A stretch of 64,000 nucleotides of DNA, from positions 11,996,391 to 12,060,390 of the forward strand of contig OW285195.1 of NCBI GenBank assembly GCA_935421135.1. Reading direction: 5' to 3'. Each line of letters opens with the position of its first letter. Positions within the stretch are counted from its first letter, which is position 1. The stretch comes from Bugulina stolonifera. Taxonomy: Eukaryota > Bryozoa > Gymnolaemata > Cheilostomatida > Bugulidae. Positions 1 through 11,519 of this stretch are shown in pieces. The notes beneath the pieces were generated by a model, which worked only from the letters and a program-made list of their open reading frames with translations, had not been told where the DNA came from and ran no database searches. The translations under genes were made by a program, and so were the position numbers.

Positions 1-20
1 TGTGGAAATAGAATTCTATG

Positions 21-153
21 TGTTTATGTTTTGTATCATGTAATGTCTCTATTTTTTAATCAAGTAATGTCTTATAGCTCAGAGGCTTATCATAGTAATG
101 CTTAGTCAAAAACAAGCTACATGTATAATAATCTAGAAAGCCTGACATAAACA
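21..153 (-). repeat. 3' LTR of the Ty3/gypsy element
   Basis: This is the downstream LTR in element orientation, 133 bp, with inverted termini TGTTTATG and CATAAACA. It matches 4320-4452 over its full length. The adjacent bases 16-20 (CTATG) are one copy of the target duplication. Confidence 0.95.
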
Positions 154-161
154 TCCCCTTT
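154..161 (-). promoter_or_regulatory. Polypurine tract of the Ty3/gypsy element
   Basis: On the minus strand AAAGGGGA abuts the 3' LTR start, the usual place and composition of the plus-strand primer in LTR retroelements. Confidence 0.8.
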
Positions 162-291
162 ACAATAAAGTTAGAAAACGGACTAGGCATATAAAAAAAA
201 GAAAGAAACCAAATTAAATTGTAATGACATGAAATTACATCTGTTAAACTGAAACACAACATTGTCAATTATGATATAAGTTATAGTAAGG

Positions 292-2298
292 CTAGTACAT
301 CATAAAGTCTTTATATTTGGCTGGGGCAGTTCTATGCCGTGTGCTTCGTCGGATAGGTTGTGGGGTTTCATCTGCGACTAGTTCGGGCTCATTTGTGTTT
401 GCCTCCGCATTTTCTTGAGAGGTAACATCAGGGCTGCTGATACAAGTCTGCGTATCCCCATTGCAAGTCATTGGTTGCGGAGAAGACTCAACTTGTTTCT
501 CATTGACATGTTCTCGCAGATCAGCACGATTTCGTCTGACTATGTTGCCCGTTTCCTCATTTAGTATGGCATAGGAGCGATCTGACAGCTGTTCAACTAT
601 CTTTCCAGTCAGCCATTTATTCCATTTGTCTTTGGAGGTATTGAAGTTACGAAGGAGTACAGGGGAGCCAAGTGACAATGGTTTCATGTCTCTAGTTGTT
701 TTGTTATAGTGAGTCTGGCTAGTGAGCTTCTTCTTCATCTTTTCTCTTAGCATAATCTCAGGAGCTATTGATTGGTCATTTATTACAGTCATGGTTGGTA
801 GTATGGATCTAGTTGACCTTCCAAACATTCTTTCTGCGGGGCTTGTGGTCATTCCAACTGTTGGTGTATTTCTGTATTCTAGTAAAGCCAAGTAGGGATC
901 TGATGCTCTCCTCATAATCCGCTTAATTATTTTCACCCCTGCCTCTGCTTTTCCATTTGACTGCTGGTGTCCTGGAGAGCTGGTGGTGTGCTGAAAATCC
1001 CATTCTTGAGAGAAAGATACAAATTCCGCAGCAGTGAATTGTGGGCCATTGTCTGTCTGTACTACTACCGGTATACCATATCGAGCAAAGGTCTTCTTGC
1101 AGGCTCTGATTACACCTTGTGCTGTGGTGTGGTTCAGGAGCTCACATTCAAAGAAGTCAGTGAGGTAATCCACTATTATTAGGTAACATTTACTCTTGTG
1201 TGTCAAAATGTCCATCCCAACTTTGCTCCAGGGCTTGTTAGGAATATCATGATTTTGCAGAGTCTCCTTCTGTTGTAAGGGAGCATCTAGAGCACATGTG
1301 ACGCATTTTTCGATATGCGTACGAATGTCTTCCGACATTGCTGGCCAAAAAACTGTTCCCCGAGCTCTACGTAGGGTTGCTGCTATCCCTTGGTGGCTGA
1401 GATGCAATTTCTTTAGAATTTGCTGTCTGTATGTCTGCGGAATAACCATCCTATGTCCTTTGTAGATTATACCATCCTGTATGGCTAGCTCATCACGGAA
1501 TGTGAAGTAAGGCTTTGCTTTCTCTGGAACGTCAGCCGGCTTAGTTGGCCAGCCTTTCATTACAAGTTCTCCGAGGATATTCATTTCTTTGTCGTCTCGA
1601 GATGCAATTTGTACTGCTGTGTATGTGTTATCTGACACATAGGCTTCATTACGAGGATTAGACATTGCCAGGTCAGAGAGGAATGGTGCTATCTGGAAAA
1701 TTTGCTCATCGAGAACACCTCCCTGGGCTTGATCCACTGGGCTTCGTGACAGCATATCTGCGGTAATTTGGAGCTTACCAGGTCGGTATTCGACTTTCAT
1801 GGGATATCGCTGTAGGGCTAGCATCAATGATTGTAGACGCTTGGGTGCTTTTAGTAGAGTTTTCTTCATGATAGATTCAAGTGGTTCATGGTCTGTTTGC
1901 ACCGTGAGTTCTTTGTTGCCAAACACATATTGGTCAAACTTCTGCATTGCGTATACGATGGCCAGGAGCTCCAGTTCTATTGGTGCGTAGTTTTGCTCAC
2001 TAGGAGCGAGACTTCGAGAGGCATAGCATACAGGTCTATCAGCCTGTAGTAAGACTGCACCCAGACCATCAGTACTTGCATCAGTTTGTACCGTTATTGG
2101 CTCATTTACTGTAAAGTACTGCAGTGTTGTCTCAGCTGTGATCAGCTCTTTCAGCTTCTTGAAGGCATTCTCTTGGTCTTGAGCCCATACGAAATCCTTA
2201 TTGCTGGCATTTACTAGTCTCCGTAGTGGTTCACTCTCTGCAGAACAGTTAGGAACAAATTTGGAGACATAATTGACATGTCCAAGAAACCTTCTTAC
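292..2298 (-). CDS. RNase H and integrase part of the Ty3 pol, frameshifted from gag-RT
   Basis: This frame is open from 2298 down to its stop at 292, but its first in-frame ATG is only at 1947, so it is a continuation of pol and not a separate gene. RNase H is recognisable from about 2298 to 1740 (QTDAS near its start, then the TDHEPL and ADMLSR blocks). The integrase has an H2C2 zinc finger (LHLSHQG then CVTC), a core with D, D (TDNGPQF) and E (GKAEAGV), and a basic C-terminal tail ending RRSTRHRTAPAKY. No stops interrupt it, which fits a young insertion with one lesion. Confidence 0.92.
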   Translation of the reverse strand, partial: VRRFLGHVNYVSKFVPNCSAESEPLRRLVNASNKDFVWAQDQENAFKKLKELITAETTLQYFTVNEPITVQTDASTDGLGAVLLQADRPVCYASRSLAPSEQNYAPIELELLAIVYAMQKFDQYVFGNKELTVQTDHEPLESIMKKTLLKAPKRLQSLMLALQRYPMKVEYRPGKLQITADMLSRSPVDQAQGGVLDEQIFQIAPFLSDLAMSNPRNEAYVSDNTYTAVQIASRDDKEMNILGELVMKGWPTKPADVPEKAKPYFTFRDELAIQDGIIYKGHRMVIPQTYRQQILKKLHLSHQGIAATLRRARGTVFWPAMSEDIRTHIEKCVTCALDAPLQQKETLQNHDIPNKPWSKVGMDILTHKSKCYLIIVDYLTDFFECELLNHTTAQGVIRACKKTFARYGIPVVVQTDNGPQFTAAEFVSFSQEWDFQHTTSSPGHQQSNGKAEAGVKIIKRIMRRASDPYLALLEYRNTPTVGMTTSPAERMFGRSTRSILPTMTVINDQSIAPEIMLREKMKKKLTSQTHYNKTTRDMKPLSLGSPVLLRNFNTSKDKWNKWLTGKIVEQLSDRSYAILNEETGNIVRRNRADLREHVNEKQVESSPQPMTCNGDTQTCISSPDVTSQENAEANTNEPELVADETPQPIRRSTRHRTAPAKYKDFMMY

Positions 2299-4298
2299 CC
2301 ATCACTGTCTGTTGGGGCTTTCATGTTCTTGATTGCACTGACTTTCTTTGGGTCGGGCTTCACGCCATTTGCTGAAATGATGTGACCTATGTATGGGAGT
2401 TCAGTGAGCAAGAAACGACATTTTTCTCTGTTAAGTTTCAGGTTGACATCTAGTGCCCTAGCAAAAAGTTTCTCTAGGTTCTCATTGTGGTCTTGCATGG
2501 CGGCTTCTTTGTCATCACCTTTTCCATATATCAGTATATCATCGGCTACTACAGTAACCCCTTTCAAACCATCAAGGGCTTCTGAAAGCCTCCTTTGGAA
2601 TTCTTCACTGCTAGATACCAATCCAAAAGGCATTCTCAACCATTTGTACTTCCCGAATGGCGTCCAGAATGTTGTTAAATCACTTGACTCCTGGTCTAGC
2701 TTGACTTGAAGAAAACCGTCTTTTGCGTCACAGAGGGAAAATACTTTGGCATCTCTGAGTTCTACTAACACATCATCTAGTGTTGGCATTGGAAAATGGT
2801 TTCTCTTGTTCACTTTGTTTAAGTTCGAAGGGTCTAGACATACTCTAAGGTTTCCGTTTGGTTTTCTTACGGAGACCATGTTGTTGATCCAATCTGTTGG
2901 ATAATCAACTTTCTGACATATTTGCTGCTGTTCCAAACTTTTCAGTTTCTTCTTTAAGTCAGTAAGCATAGATACTGGTACCTTGCGGTTGTGATTCTTT
3001 CTGGGTATGGAATCTTTATCAAGCTCTATGTGATATTCGCCAGGTAGGCATCCGGCACCTTTAATGATATCTTGGTATTGCTCAGCCAAGTCTTCCACGC
3101 TCGGTGTAGCACTGACAAGATTCACCCACTCCTGTTTGATGGATAGTAGACCAAGCTCTAAACATGTGTCTACAGAGAGCACGCTGAGACTAGATGTTTT
3201 CAACACAAAAAATTTGAATAGCTTTCCATTCATTAACACTTGACATTGCCCTAGTGGTCTAGTCTTGGAACCATCAAACAGCTGAAGGTATGGTCTGTTA
3301 TTGGTCATGCGTGGTTTTCTGAGTGTGCAGTAGTCTCGATAATTAAATATGTTGCATGATGCACCTGTGTCCAATTGATATTGTATGTTGCATTGTGTTT
3401 GATCAGCTGTTGTCTGTATGTTACAGAGCAGTTTTCTGTTGGACCTGATTACCTGCACACACATAAGCGACATCTCTGAATCACTCTCCGAACCCTCATA
3501 TGTTATCTGGTTGATCTGTCGTTTAGATCTGCATAGTTTTTTGTAATGGTTGTATTTCCCACAGCCGTGGCATTTCTGTCCGTAGGCTGGGCACTGTCGA
3601 GGTCGATGTGATGCGCCACAGTTGCCACATGTTGCTTTGGATTCGTGTTTGCTTGCTGGTGTTTCATTGTCAGTATCACCACTTTGTTTGTTCTTGTTAG
3701 GCTTGTTTTGTCTGCCTTTGAACATTAGTGCATGAACTGACTCATCAGCAGGTTCTGCTTTGATAGTCCTCATGTCTGCTTGGGTTGTTTCTGAGATTCT
3801 GCATTTCCTGATGGCGTCATCCAATTCAAGCTCATCAGTTTCTAGCAGTTTTCTTCTAACCTGTTCATCATTGACTCCCAGCAGTAGTGCTTGTAGCATG
3901 AAGTCATCATACATCTGATCCAATTTGCACTCTCTTGCTATTTTGTGTAGAGAGGTGATGTATTCATCAATGGTCATGCATCCCTGCTTTGTTGACAAAA
4001 GCTGATGTCTTTTAATAATCCTGTTGCTAGACTTGACACAGAAAGCTTGGAATTGGCTGATGACATCTTTATAACAATCCTTATTCTTTGATCCACTGAA
4101 CTTTAAGCTCTTAAAAATGTCAACACCTCTAGGACCTATGCACCTGAGAAGAATGGCTATTTTTACCTTGTCATTCTTGTCTTCCTTTTCAGCAGCTGTT
4201 AGGTATAGTTGGAATTCTTCAGCAAATCTGAGCCACTCATTGGATAGATCAGCTCCATCCTGTATAGGTCTAGGTACTAGAAAGTCACACTCTGCCAT
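2295..4298 (-). CDS. Gag-protease-reverse transcriptase polyprotein (pol frame broken)
   Basis: A 667-residue ORF starts just after the primer-binding site. Residues about 1-200 are gag-like. About 222-256 hold two zinc knuckles (CxxCxxxxxxxxC and CxxCxxxxHxxxxC style). The aspartic protease signature LDTGAS lies near 310. The reverse transcriptase follows from about 470, with LPxG-type upstream blocks replaced by a readable FSLCDAKDGF block, the WLRMPFGL block, and ADDIL as the catalytic pair (VADD in place of the textbook YxDD, a variant often seen in this superfamily). The frame stops at 2295-2297 beside the RT-RNase H junction because of a one-base loss; RNase H and integrase continue in the next frame. 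Confidence 0.93.
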   Translation of the reverse strand: MAECDFLVPRPIQDGADLSNEWLRFAEEFQLYLTAAEKEDKNDKVKIAILLRCIGPRGVDIFKSLKFSGSKNKDCYKDVISQFQAFCVKSSNRIIKRHQLLSTKQGCMTIDEYITSLHKIARECKLDQMYDDFMLQALLLGVNDEQVRRKLLETDELELDDAIRKCRISETTQADMRTIKAEPADESVHALMFKGRQNKPNKNKQSGDTDNETPASKHESKATCGNCGASHRPRQCPAYGQKCHGCGKYNHYKKLCRSKRQINQITYEGSESDSEMSLMCVQVIRSNRKLLCNIQTTADQTQCNIQYQLDTGASCNIFNYRDYCTLRKPRMTNNRPYLQLFDGSKTRPLGQCQVLMNGKLFKFFVLKTSSLSVLSVDTCLELGLLSIKQEWVNLVSATPSVEDLAEQYQDIIKGAGCLPGEYHIELDKDSIPRKNHNRKVPVSMLTDLKKKLKSLEQQQICQKVDYPTDWINNMVSVRKPNGNLRVCLDPSNLNKVNKRNHFPMPTLDDVLVELRDAKVFSLCDAKDGFLQVKLDQESSDLTTFWTPFGKYKWLRMPFGLVSSSEEFQRRLSEALDGLKGVTVVADDILIYGKGDDKEAAMQDHNENLEKLFARALDVNLKLNREKCRFLLTELPYIGHIISANGVKPDPKKVSAIKNMKAPTDSDG

Positions 4299-4300
4299 TT

Positions 4301-4319
4301 CAGATCACTCGGGGCACCA
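4301..4319 (-). promoter_or_regulatory. Primer-binding site of the Ty3/gypsy element
   Basis: Directly inside the 5' LTR the minus strand reads TGGTGCCCCGAGTGATCTG. TGG pairs with the CCA end of a tRNA, and TGGTGCCCC matches an acceptor stem ending GGGGCA, as in some elongator Met tRNAs. Complementarity weakens after about ten bases, so the tRNA assignment is tentative. The gag ATG follows two bases later. Confidence 0.75.
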
Positions 4320-4452
4320 TGTTTATGTTTTGTATCATGTAATGTCTCTATTTTTTAATCAAGTAATGTCTTATAGCTCAGAGGCTTATCATAGTAATGC
4401 TTAGTCAAAAACAAGCTACATGTATAATAATCTAGAAAGCCTGACATAAACA
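4320..4452 (-). repeat. 5' LTR of the Ty3/gypsy element
   Basis: This is the upstream LTR in element orientation, identical to 21-153. It is followed on the outside by CTATG (4453-4457), the second copy of the target duplication. At 133 bp it is short for a Ty3 LTR and must hold the promoter and polyadenylation signals. No clear TATA box was assigned. Confidence 0.95.
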
Positions 4453-4591
4453 CTATGAAACGATATTGATTGATTATCATTAGTAATCAGCGGATTGTGA
4501 TTATTGTATTTATTATAATTATAGGATTATAGTTATCTATGATTATTTATATATATTTTTTATTATTTATTTTGTATTAATATGTATAAGA

Positions 4592-4637
4592 TTAGTTTGC
4601 TATTATTAGATTATCTAATCTATCAATAGCAAACTAA
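4592..4637. repeat. Imperfect palindrome
   Basis: Arms of 23 bases starting TTAGTTTGCTATT pair with AATAGCAAACTAA with a few mismatches. It sits in an AT-rich stretch just outside the retrotransposon. It may be a worn foldback element; no target duplication was found. Confidence 0.6.
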
Positions 4638-7600
4638 AATAATCATTAGTTAGTCGATTAGATTTGATTATCTTATGATCATCCTCCCGTTTGGAGCTTC
4701 AGTTTAGGACTAGTGGATGGCGGTCAGCTCACTAAATTTCTGCATGCATGTATACATGGCAAAGCTGTGCCACATTAATTAAAATTAATAAAATATGGCA
4801 ATATGGCAATATGGCAAATATGGCAATACAATTTTATTCATGTATAACCAACTTGCCTAGCAATCGAGTTCTCTATTCTAATAACTCTACGATTTCTGAG
4901 CGAAGGTTGAAGTAAAGGCGCGTGTTATTGGCTAGCTCGATTCCAATGTAAATTTCTCTACCAATAAAATATCCGATTTTATATATTATGGTAACGAGAG
5001 ATTTTTGAAACTGGAGTTCGGGCAGGGGAAGATAACTCTATGGATAATACCGATTAGAAAGCATGTTCTGTAGGGGTTATCTGCTCCCGAAGACTAGAGT
5101 GAGGACAACTCTTAGCCTACAAAACTACTACTAACAGTCATGCAAATGTATAGCATAATGACTGTTTATATACGTTTTTTACCCTTAACCTTAATTATTG
5201 TACAATTTTAATGCCTATTATTGTAAGGGTTTTACACAATTATTCAAACTCTAAACTACACTTTAGTTTATATGTCTTTGAACACAGAACACATCTCTAT
5301 TCAATAACTCTATTTATTTCTATATGATTATCGAATGTATAAGCTCGGATTTTATTTTACAATTTATACATGTGTGTGAAAATTGACATGTCACATGGCC
5401 CATGGCCACTACTATGATATTGAGTGGTGAATTCTTTTTGCAATAAGCATTACGTGCCGCACCAATATTTTGCTACACCTCTGCCAGTTTTCAGACACCT
5501 ACACCTGGTGTGCCTACCTTGTATGGTGTAGTGTAGAGCATAGAGATCACGGGTGTTACTACAACAAGGTTGAATTTATACCTCTATTGTATCAAGGCCA
5601 TGTACCAAAGATAATTCTGCTAACTAAATGCGATTGTGAAATGAGTAGAAAATAGAATGACGAGGTAGGACTCAATGTTTGACCTATTGCTGCTGGCTGA
5701 CTTTCCCAACTTGCACGTGCTTCTACACTCTGTACAGAAGAGATTTTCTGGAGAAAGCAGAGAGAGTATTATTTCATAGACTACAGGCTAAGCATAACAG
5801 GGGCACAGAAAATTTTTGTGTACTATGAAGTAAATTATTGATGATTTCATAGACAGTAAAAGCAATCGCTGCTGTGCTTTTTGCACACTCATTGGCCTCA
5901 CCTCACTATCAGCTACTCTTTATCAGCTACTCTTTACTATTCTAAAGTTTAGAAAGTGCATCATATTGCAATCGGCGAGCAACCAGCAAAGAGTACCATG
6001 ATAGAAAATACAATATTGTAATACATATACAGCCTACACTGTACATCTAGTAAAATGGCTGCATGCACATATCTTGTAAAAATTGGAAGAATCTCATCTG
6101 AAAGGTAGAAACGTACTCTTCAACACTTAGAATGTCTCTGTAAAATCTGGAGACTTGACAGGTATGCCTATCATTGAGCTGATAGGCTTTGCTTGCAAAC
6201 CAGCTGAAAATAATACTTTATAAAACTCCCCCCAGAATAAATATAGGTTATGTACAAAATAGGCTGCACACAGAATAGGCTGTACACAAAATGGCACATA
6301 CATGTACATGACTGTATTAGTGCAATACTCTTGTAAACTCATAATCGCCATTACAATTGATATGAAACCTTTTCTATGCTTGTGTTGAGCCAAGTTCTTT
6401 TGAAATATGCGAGGTATGATAGTACAGCAATTGTCTTCTTTCAGACACACAGAGGAAAGACAACTCTTGCACCTGGTCACAAATTATACTTCATGCATGA
6501 CTTGCAGATCTCACACAGCACAGCTACTTCGCGATGGGCAATGGTAATCAACTGCAATGTCAACCTCCATTACTGCTTAAAATTTGTTTATTCTTTTTGG
6601 TTCACAGGGTTTATAGTTTAGCTTATCTTTTTTATCAATAATGTTGGTTACATTAGGTTCATTATACATGCATGTCATTTTTCCAGTTCCTACATTGTAG
6701 CTTTAGCTAACATAAGATTTTTTAGCAATTATGGTGTGATCCACATAGAGCCGGTGTCTTTTCAGAGTTAATGTACATGTACTAATCAGTTTTTTTACAC
6801 ATAAGTATTCAGTCTAGATTAGTGGTTGTTGCTTTAGTAAGTTAATATGCTAAAGCTTTGGCATATTAATTCTCTCCAGTTCACCATCTTATTCCAGACA
6901 CAATGATGTACATTATTTAGTTTGTTTAGTAATCATTAAAATACCCATTGAATATCTTCATTTATAAGTAAATAATGTATGTTCTCTCATTTTACATCAT
7001 CTCTTATATTATGTACAATGTATGTATATATATACATGTATATGTCTGGCAGCCCCAAGTCAGCTAATCTTTACAGCAAGAGGTGCTAACTTTGTCCCTC
7101 CTTCTGAACTATTATTTGAAAATGGCCAAGTACTCAGGCTTTTCCGTCCGCTAAGTACAATCCATGAGATAGCACCAGGGAAAATACTACATTTTTTGTA
7201 TGCAGTTGTGTTACATGTGTATGTGTTTAGGTTTGCTGCCAGTACATTATGGTGTCAACACAGTACGATAACCCTTACAGTCGAGTGGTAGAGAAGGCAG
7301 CTTGAATTCCAGCATAGCTTCCCATACAACAAAAACAATATTGTATAGCCTACCTACATGTACCACTAGTCACTGTTGTAACAGAACAATAATTAGTAGA
7401 GATTATATTACAGGACAAGTATGACTCCAGAATGACGTATTAGACAATGATCAGTTGGTGTTGGGAAAGAATTATGCTGGCATTCTGAGTTGACAGTCTG
7501 TGGTCAGATTATGATAACTATTGTTTCTAATATAACATAAATATAATAATATATGTATGTAGTACAGATAATATATATAGCAGTAACCACTCACAGATAT

Positions 7601-8395
7601 AAAGCAACATGCTAGTATTTGGCAACTACTTCACTGGAGGTCTCACATGGTACATTGTACTTGGGACAAGGATTACCTAAATAGTTTGTGATTCTACCAG
7701 CAAGATAAAGGTTAGTTTAGTTATAATCTACTCTACTGTTACCATAATTGTTCTCTTTGGTTGTTTGTACCATTCAGTAGCTATGTATTAATCTACTTCA
7801 CTTTGTGCTACGTCAAACGCTCAATTTGGGAAGAGACATATCTTTGCTCCTTGATCTTTACACAAACTCATGGAAATTCCTCGATTTTATATTTAATGTA
7901 GGTGGAACGAATCCTTCAATCCTGAGGATATGTTATTACGTAGGTACAGCCCATAGTATATTCATGCAAATATTTAGTTGTCTACTCTTACAGCTGAACC
8001 ACACAGTTACAATTCGTATGATATCACCAATCTGTGGCCATCACAATTTCAGCAACATAAACCGAAATCTCACAAGGATTTGTGATTGTGACTGGTCCCG
8101 ATTTTGATGACAATATTGATCCCTATCCCTTAGATAAAATATATTATTTTATGCACATCTGCCATGGATTAATCAACTATGGACCAGTTATAATAAGTTT
8201 TGTCTATCAGTGGAATTAGGGTAAAAACCCCAACTAAATTGCACATGGTTATTTAAACGCTGTTCAATAATATATATCTACAACAGGTAATATAGCCTAC
8301 AAGTCATGTTCTGTACAAACAATAGAGTAGAAAATGATAGTATCATGCTGTATGAATTCATTCTTCTGCATTTGTATATTCTTCTGTTACAGCAG
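4638..8395 (+). other. Mostly non-coding; two weak exon candidates
   Basis: No gene is recognised here. Two stretches look exon-like on the plus strand. One is 6445-6543, with acceptor CTTCTTTCAG, donor ATG|GTAATC and no stop in frame. The other is open from 7053 to about 7290 after GTCTGGCAG, with a readable stretch PPSELLFENGQVLRLFRPL. Neither resembles a family I know, and they could be chance. The rest is AT-rich with scattered ACATGTA-type words. Confidence 0.3.
4793..4826. repeat. Short tandem repeat, ATATGGCA unit
   Basis: About four copies of an 8-9 base unit ATATGGCA(A) occur in a row. Confidence 0.8.
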
Positions 8396-11300
8396 ATGGA
8401 GAAGGTACATGTATTTGTGTGTGTAAAGCCACGAGCTGCCCGGAAGTGCTTTACATTAATAATGGGAATGTTTATTGCAACAGCTTTGATTTATGTGTGG
8501 ACAACTCCAAGCGTTAAGTTTTACAAGTTTAAATTGACTGATAGATATACTCAGATAGTCCAGGATTGCAAACACATGACAGCAGCTAATAGTTCAATAC
8601 CTGTTCCGGGTGATCTTGAAGAGAGACTTGATGTAGATATAGTGACAACAACACAGTCAGACTTTACTGCTTCTCACTCCTCCACTACCTCCACTACCTC
8701 CACTAGCTCCACTAGCTCCACTACCTCCACCTCAACTACGGTAGTGTCACCATATCCTTCAACGATTACAGTAACTTCTAGACGAGTTACCACCTTAGAA
8801 AAACTACCAGCACTGGAGACATCAAGAAAATCCACATCACCAGAGACACAAAAACCATCGGAATCTGTGAAACTATTATCTGAGACCGCTACTTCTAAGT
8901 TACTATCACCAACATCACCTGGTCACACATCTACAATAGCAACAAAGAATGTTTCTACAACGGCAGCGATCAAGGCACACCAATCAACTACTGGATCAAC
9001 AATTAAAATCAATACTCTAGATCCCAAAGATGAAATCCTCAATCTACAGAACTGTACCAACTGTCTACAAGGCAAAGTACTGATAACTCCTAACATAGGT
9101 ATGAGTATTATTTGAATTTGTATTATTATGTAATATAACCAGGTTGGCAAGTTGCATGCACAGTCAATTATGTGTGTATTGTAGTGATCGGAGCACACTA
9201 AGCAGAGTGTGTTGGAGAACTGAGAGTGGTCTATCCGTTATTACATGTACTGAGTGAGTGACTTAACGTCAACGAGCCAGAGCTGCTACTGTGCCTTCAT
9301 GAGACTAAGTAGTGTCCCTTGCTACTTATGTGTTCATGTGTACAATGCTACCCTAGCTACTCTGGCTGCGGTTCCGTTGAGAACTTAGGCTAAGTGGTCT
9401 AATGGTTAAAATCCACAACTCCAAAACTATACAGATTTAATATAAGTGTCTTCATTTACTGCTCACAAACAATGATCTTTTCATGCAAGAAGACAGTTAC
9501 CTGGTCTTGTATAGCAGTAAGTGACAGATGTATCCAGATGGCACCCAACTAAGGTGTCCATGAAACATCTTAATCTAGATAAGCTTGTACATTGTCCAGC
9601 TAATACCATATTAAACTATAATTTATAATGTCTCCTACTGACCACTACATCAGGAAGTATCTCTAGCAGCAAGTACAAGTAGGATGTCTTCTAATCTTGG
9701 CAAAAGCAGATACACATTATAATAATGTCAATGTCTATGCAATTATCCAATAAGTTACTAAATGATAAATAGTTAGTTGACGTCCAGTTGTGTTGCAAAA
9801 ATTCTGCAAAGAGAAAGTAAATTTCTACATAGTGTATAGCAGAAGTAATGTATTATATAAACTTACAAATGTGGACTTCATATGCAATACTACTAGCAGT
9901 TACCAGCATACAAATCTAAATTTAACAAACTGATACAACACAGGGTGATTTGATTAGTTTGGAATTGTTGGCACTAGGGTTTCGCCGGTACATACTAGGA
10001 TTTGTTTGCAAAGTAAAATTTACAAAAAGGGCACGCCACTGTACATGACTTAGTTAAATAGGGATATATCATATGATTATTGGGTATTTATATTATCGTG
10101 CAGCTTTCTACTCCTTCTTTAAAAACCTATTATTTGAGTAAAAGAAGAAAATTTTAACACTCCCAATGGTATTGACCCAATTATGAGACATACCAGCCAA
10201 TGGACTTAATTGACCCCTGGCAATGACATAGTGTAAAAATTGATTTTTAACATATCAAACTTCAATAAATGGGCAATAATTTTTTTGCTAGTAGACCTAA
10301 CTGTTTGATGTGCCCATGTACTAGTATTTACATGTAAGTCTCTGTCTTCAATTTACAAACTCAAATTTATTTTCTAAAGCTCTTGTTTAGTGTGATTGCA
10401 TTATCTGTGACTCTGTGGCTCTGTAAGAATAGCAGTGCTCGTCTCTTCAAATTCACTGTTTAAACGAAAATATTACCTCACTCATTGAAAAAAGTTTGTA
10501 ATAGCCACAATTGATTCTGTAAAAGATACTGTGCGAGACTGAATATAGAAATACGGCCCTTCATTTACATGAAATATAATGTACGCTATTGATAAGTTTG
10601 CTGTATATAGCATACAGCCTTATAAGGAGCACATCCTACTCTATCCCATAATTCTATTCAACAGGTTGGATATGTGGTCAGACAAGACTTGGTAACAAGA
10701 TGTTTATGCTGGCAGCAACCGTTGCTACGGCAGCTAAGTACAATTTCCAATTTGTGATGATGCAGAAGAACGAGAGTTGTAACTGGATAACACAACTCCA
10801 AGATTTATTCGTTGCTCTCAACTCCAGCACACCTTTACTACCTTTCTCTCTTCTGCAAGACTGGCCAGATGTTTCTGAAACAGGATTTACTAGCTTTGAT
10901 CAAATCAACCAATCAGATCACAACTTCACACTTTCTGGTTATAGGCAAACGTGGAAGTATTTTAGCGATGATACTGAAAAAGAGGCCGTATATCGATTGT
11001 TTGAACTTTCTCCAAAATATGTTGCTCGAGCTGAAGAAACTCTACAGCAAGTTAAACTGAATTATAGTAGTATTGAATCTCCTGTCTATATTGGTGTACA
11101 CATGAGAATAGGTGATTTACTAGATGCTGGAGCTATCGAGTACGGATATCAGTTGGCAAACGTTACATTTTACTCAAAAGCATTAGCGTTGGCTACTTCC
11201 TACTTCAACTACTCGGACTCTATCATATTTATTGCGGCGTCTGACAGTCCTACAAACGCTAAAGACATGGTGCATAACTTAACTAGTATGTATAATATCT

Positions 11301-11518
11301 ATTGGCTGGAGGGAACAGCGTTTGAAGACTTTACGACTTTAACTAAGTGTAATCATAGTATTATAAGTGGTGGTACTTTTGGCTTCTGGGCTGCTTGGTT
11401 AGCCGGCGGGCAGACATTTTATTTTGCAAATTTCTCTAGTCCAGGGACTAAATTTGATGAAGGATTTATAAGCGAAAACTTCTATCTTCCACAATGGATC
11501 CCTGTTGTAGGGGAATAA
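8396..11518 (+). CDS. Alpha-1,2-fucosyltransferase-like protein (GT11 family), two exons
   Basis: Exons are 8396-9098 and 10665-11518; the intron starts GTATGAGT and ends TTCAACAG, phase 1, and the spliced frame is continuous (518 residues). GT11 enzymes move fucose from GDP-fucose to galactose in the Golgi. Residues 1-50 form a type II signal anchor (RAARKCFTLIMGMFIATALI), followed by a Ser/Thr-rich stem (8640-8990) and then the catalytic domain. Family motifs are visible: GQTRLGNKMF across the splice junction (donor-side motif, usually GxLGNxM), GVHMRIGD (the HxRxGD motif), and CNHSIISGGTFGFWAAWL (the C-terminal motif). Several NxS/T sites are present. I chose the ATG at 8396 because a pyrimidine-rich acceptor (CTTCTGTTACAGCAG) lies immediately before it, suggesting a 5'UTR intron. 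An in-frame ATG at 8306 would add 30 residues. The acceptor specificity is inferred from the family. Confidence 0.88.
9099..10664 (+). other. Intron of the fucosyltransferase gene
   Basis: This 1,566-base phase 1 intron has canonical ends. No coding sequence or element with clear ends was found inside it. Near 9390-9420 a tRNA-like A-box phrase (TGGTCTAATGGTTAAA) occurs without a matching B box. Confidence 0.8.
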
Positions 11519-11519
11519 A
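11514..11519 (+). promoter_or_regulatory. AATAAA overlapping the fucosyltransferase stop codon
   Basis: AATAAA spans the TAA stop. If used, the mRNA would have an almost absent 3'UTR. It may be unused. Confidence 0.45.

Larger units (their letters stand above)
21..4452 (-). mobile_element. Ty3/gypsy LTR retrotransposon, near-complete
   Basis: A 4.4-kb element reads right to left. It is bounded by two 133-bp direct repeats that I find identical by eye, with TGTTTATG...CATAAACA ends. The flanks carry a 5-bp target duplication, CTATG, at 16-20 and 4453-4457. In the minus direction the order is LTR, primer-binding site, gag with two CCHC knuckles, aspartic protease, reverse transcriptase, RNase H, integrase, polypurine tract, LTR. 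Protease before RT and integrase last is the Ty3/gypsy order. Identical LTRs imply a recent insertion. A single missing base in a G run near 2298 splits pol into two frames, so this copy is probably not autonomous unless the base is a sequencing error. No envelope gene and no chromodomain are seen. The very short LTRs recall the Mag-type lineage, but that placement is a guess. Confidence 0.95.

Noticed and set aside
1947..2298. A genuinely separate second ORF (own start) for the Ty3 integrase
   Set aside because: RNase H homology runs continuously into this frame with no ATG at its start; a single-base break explains it better.
9385..9420. tRNA gene in the fucosyltransferase intron
   Set aside because: Only an A-box-like phrase is present; there is no B box or foldable cloverleaf.
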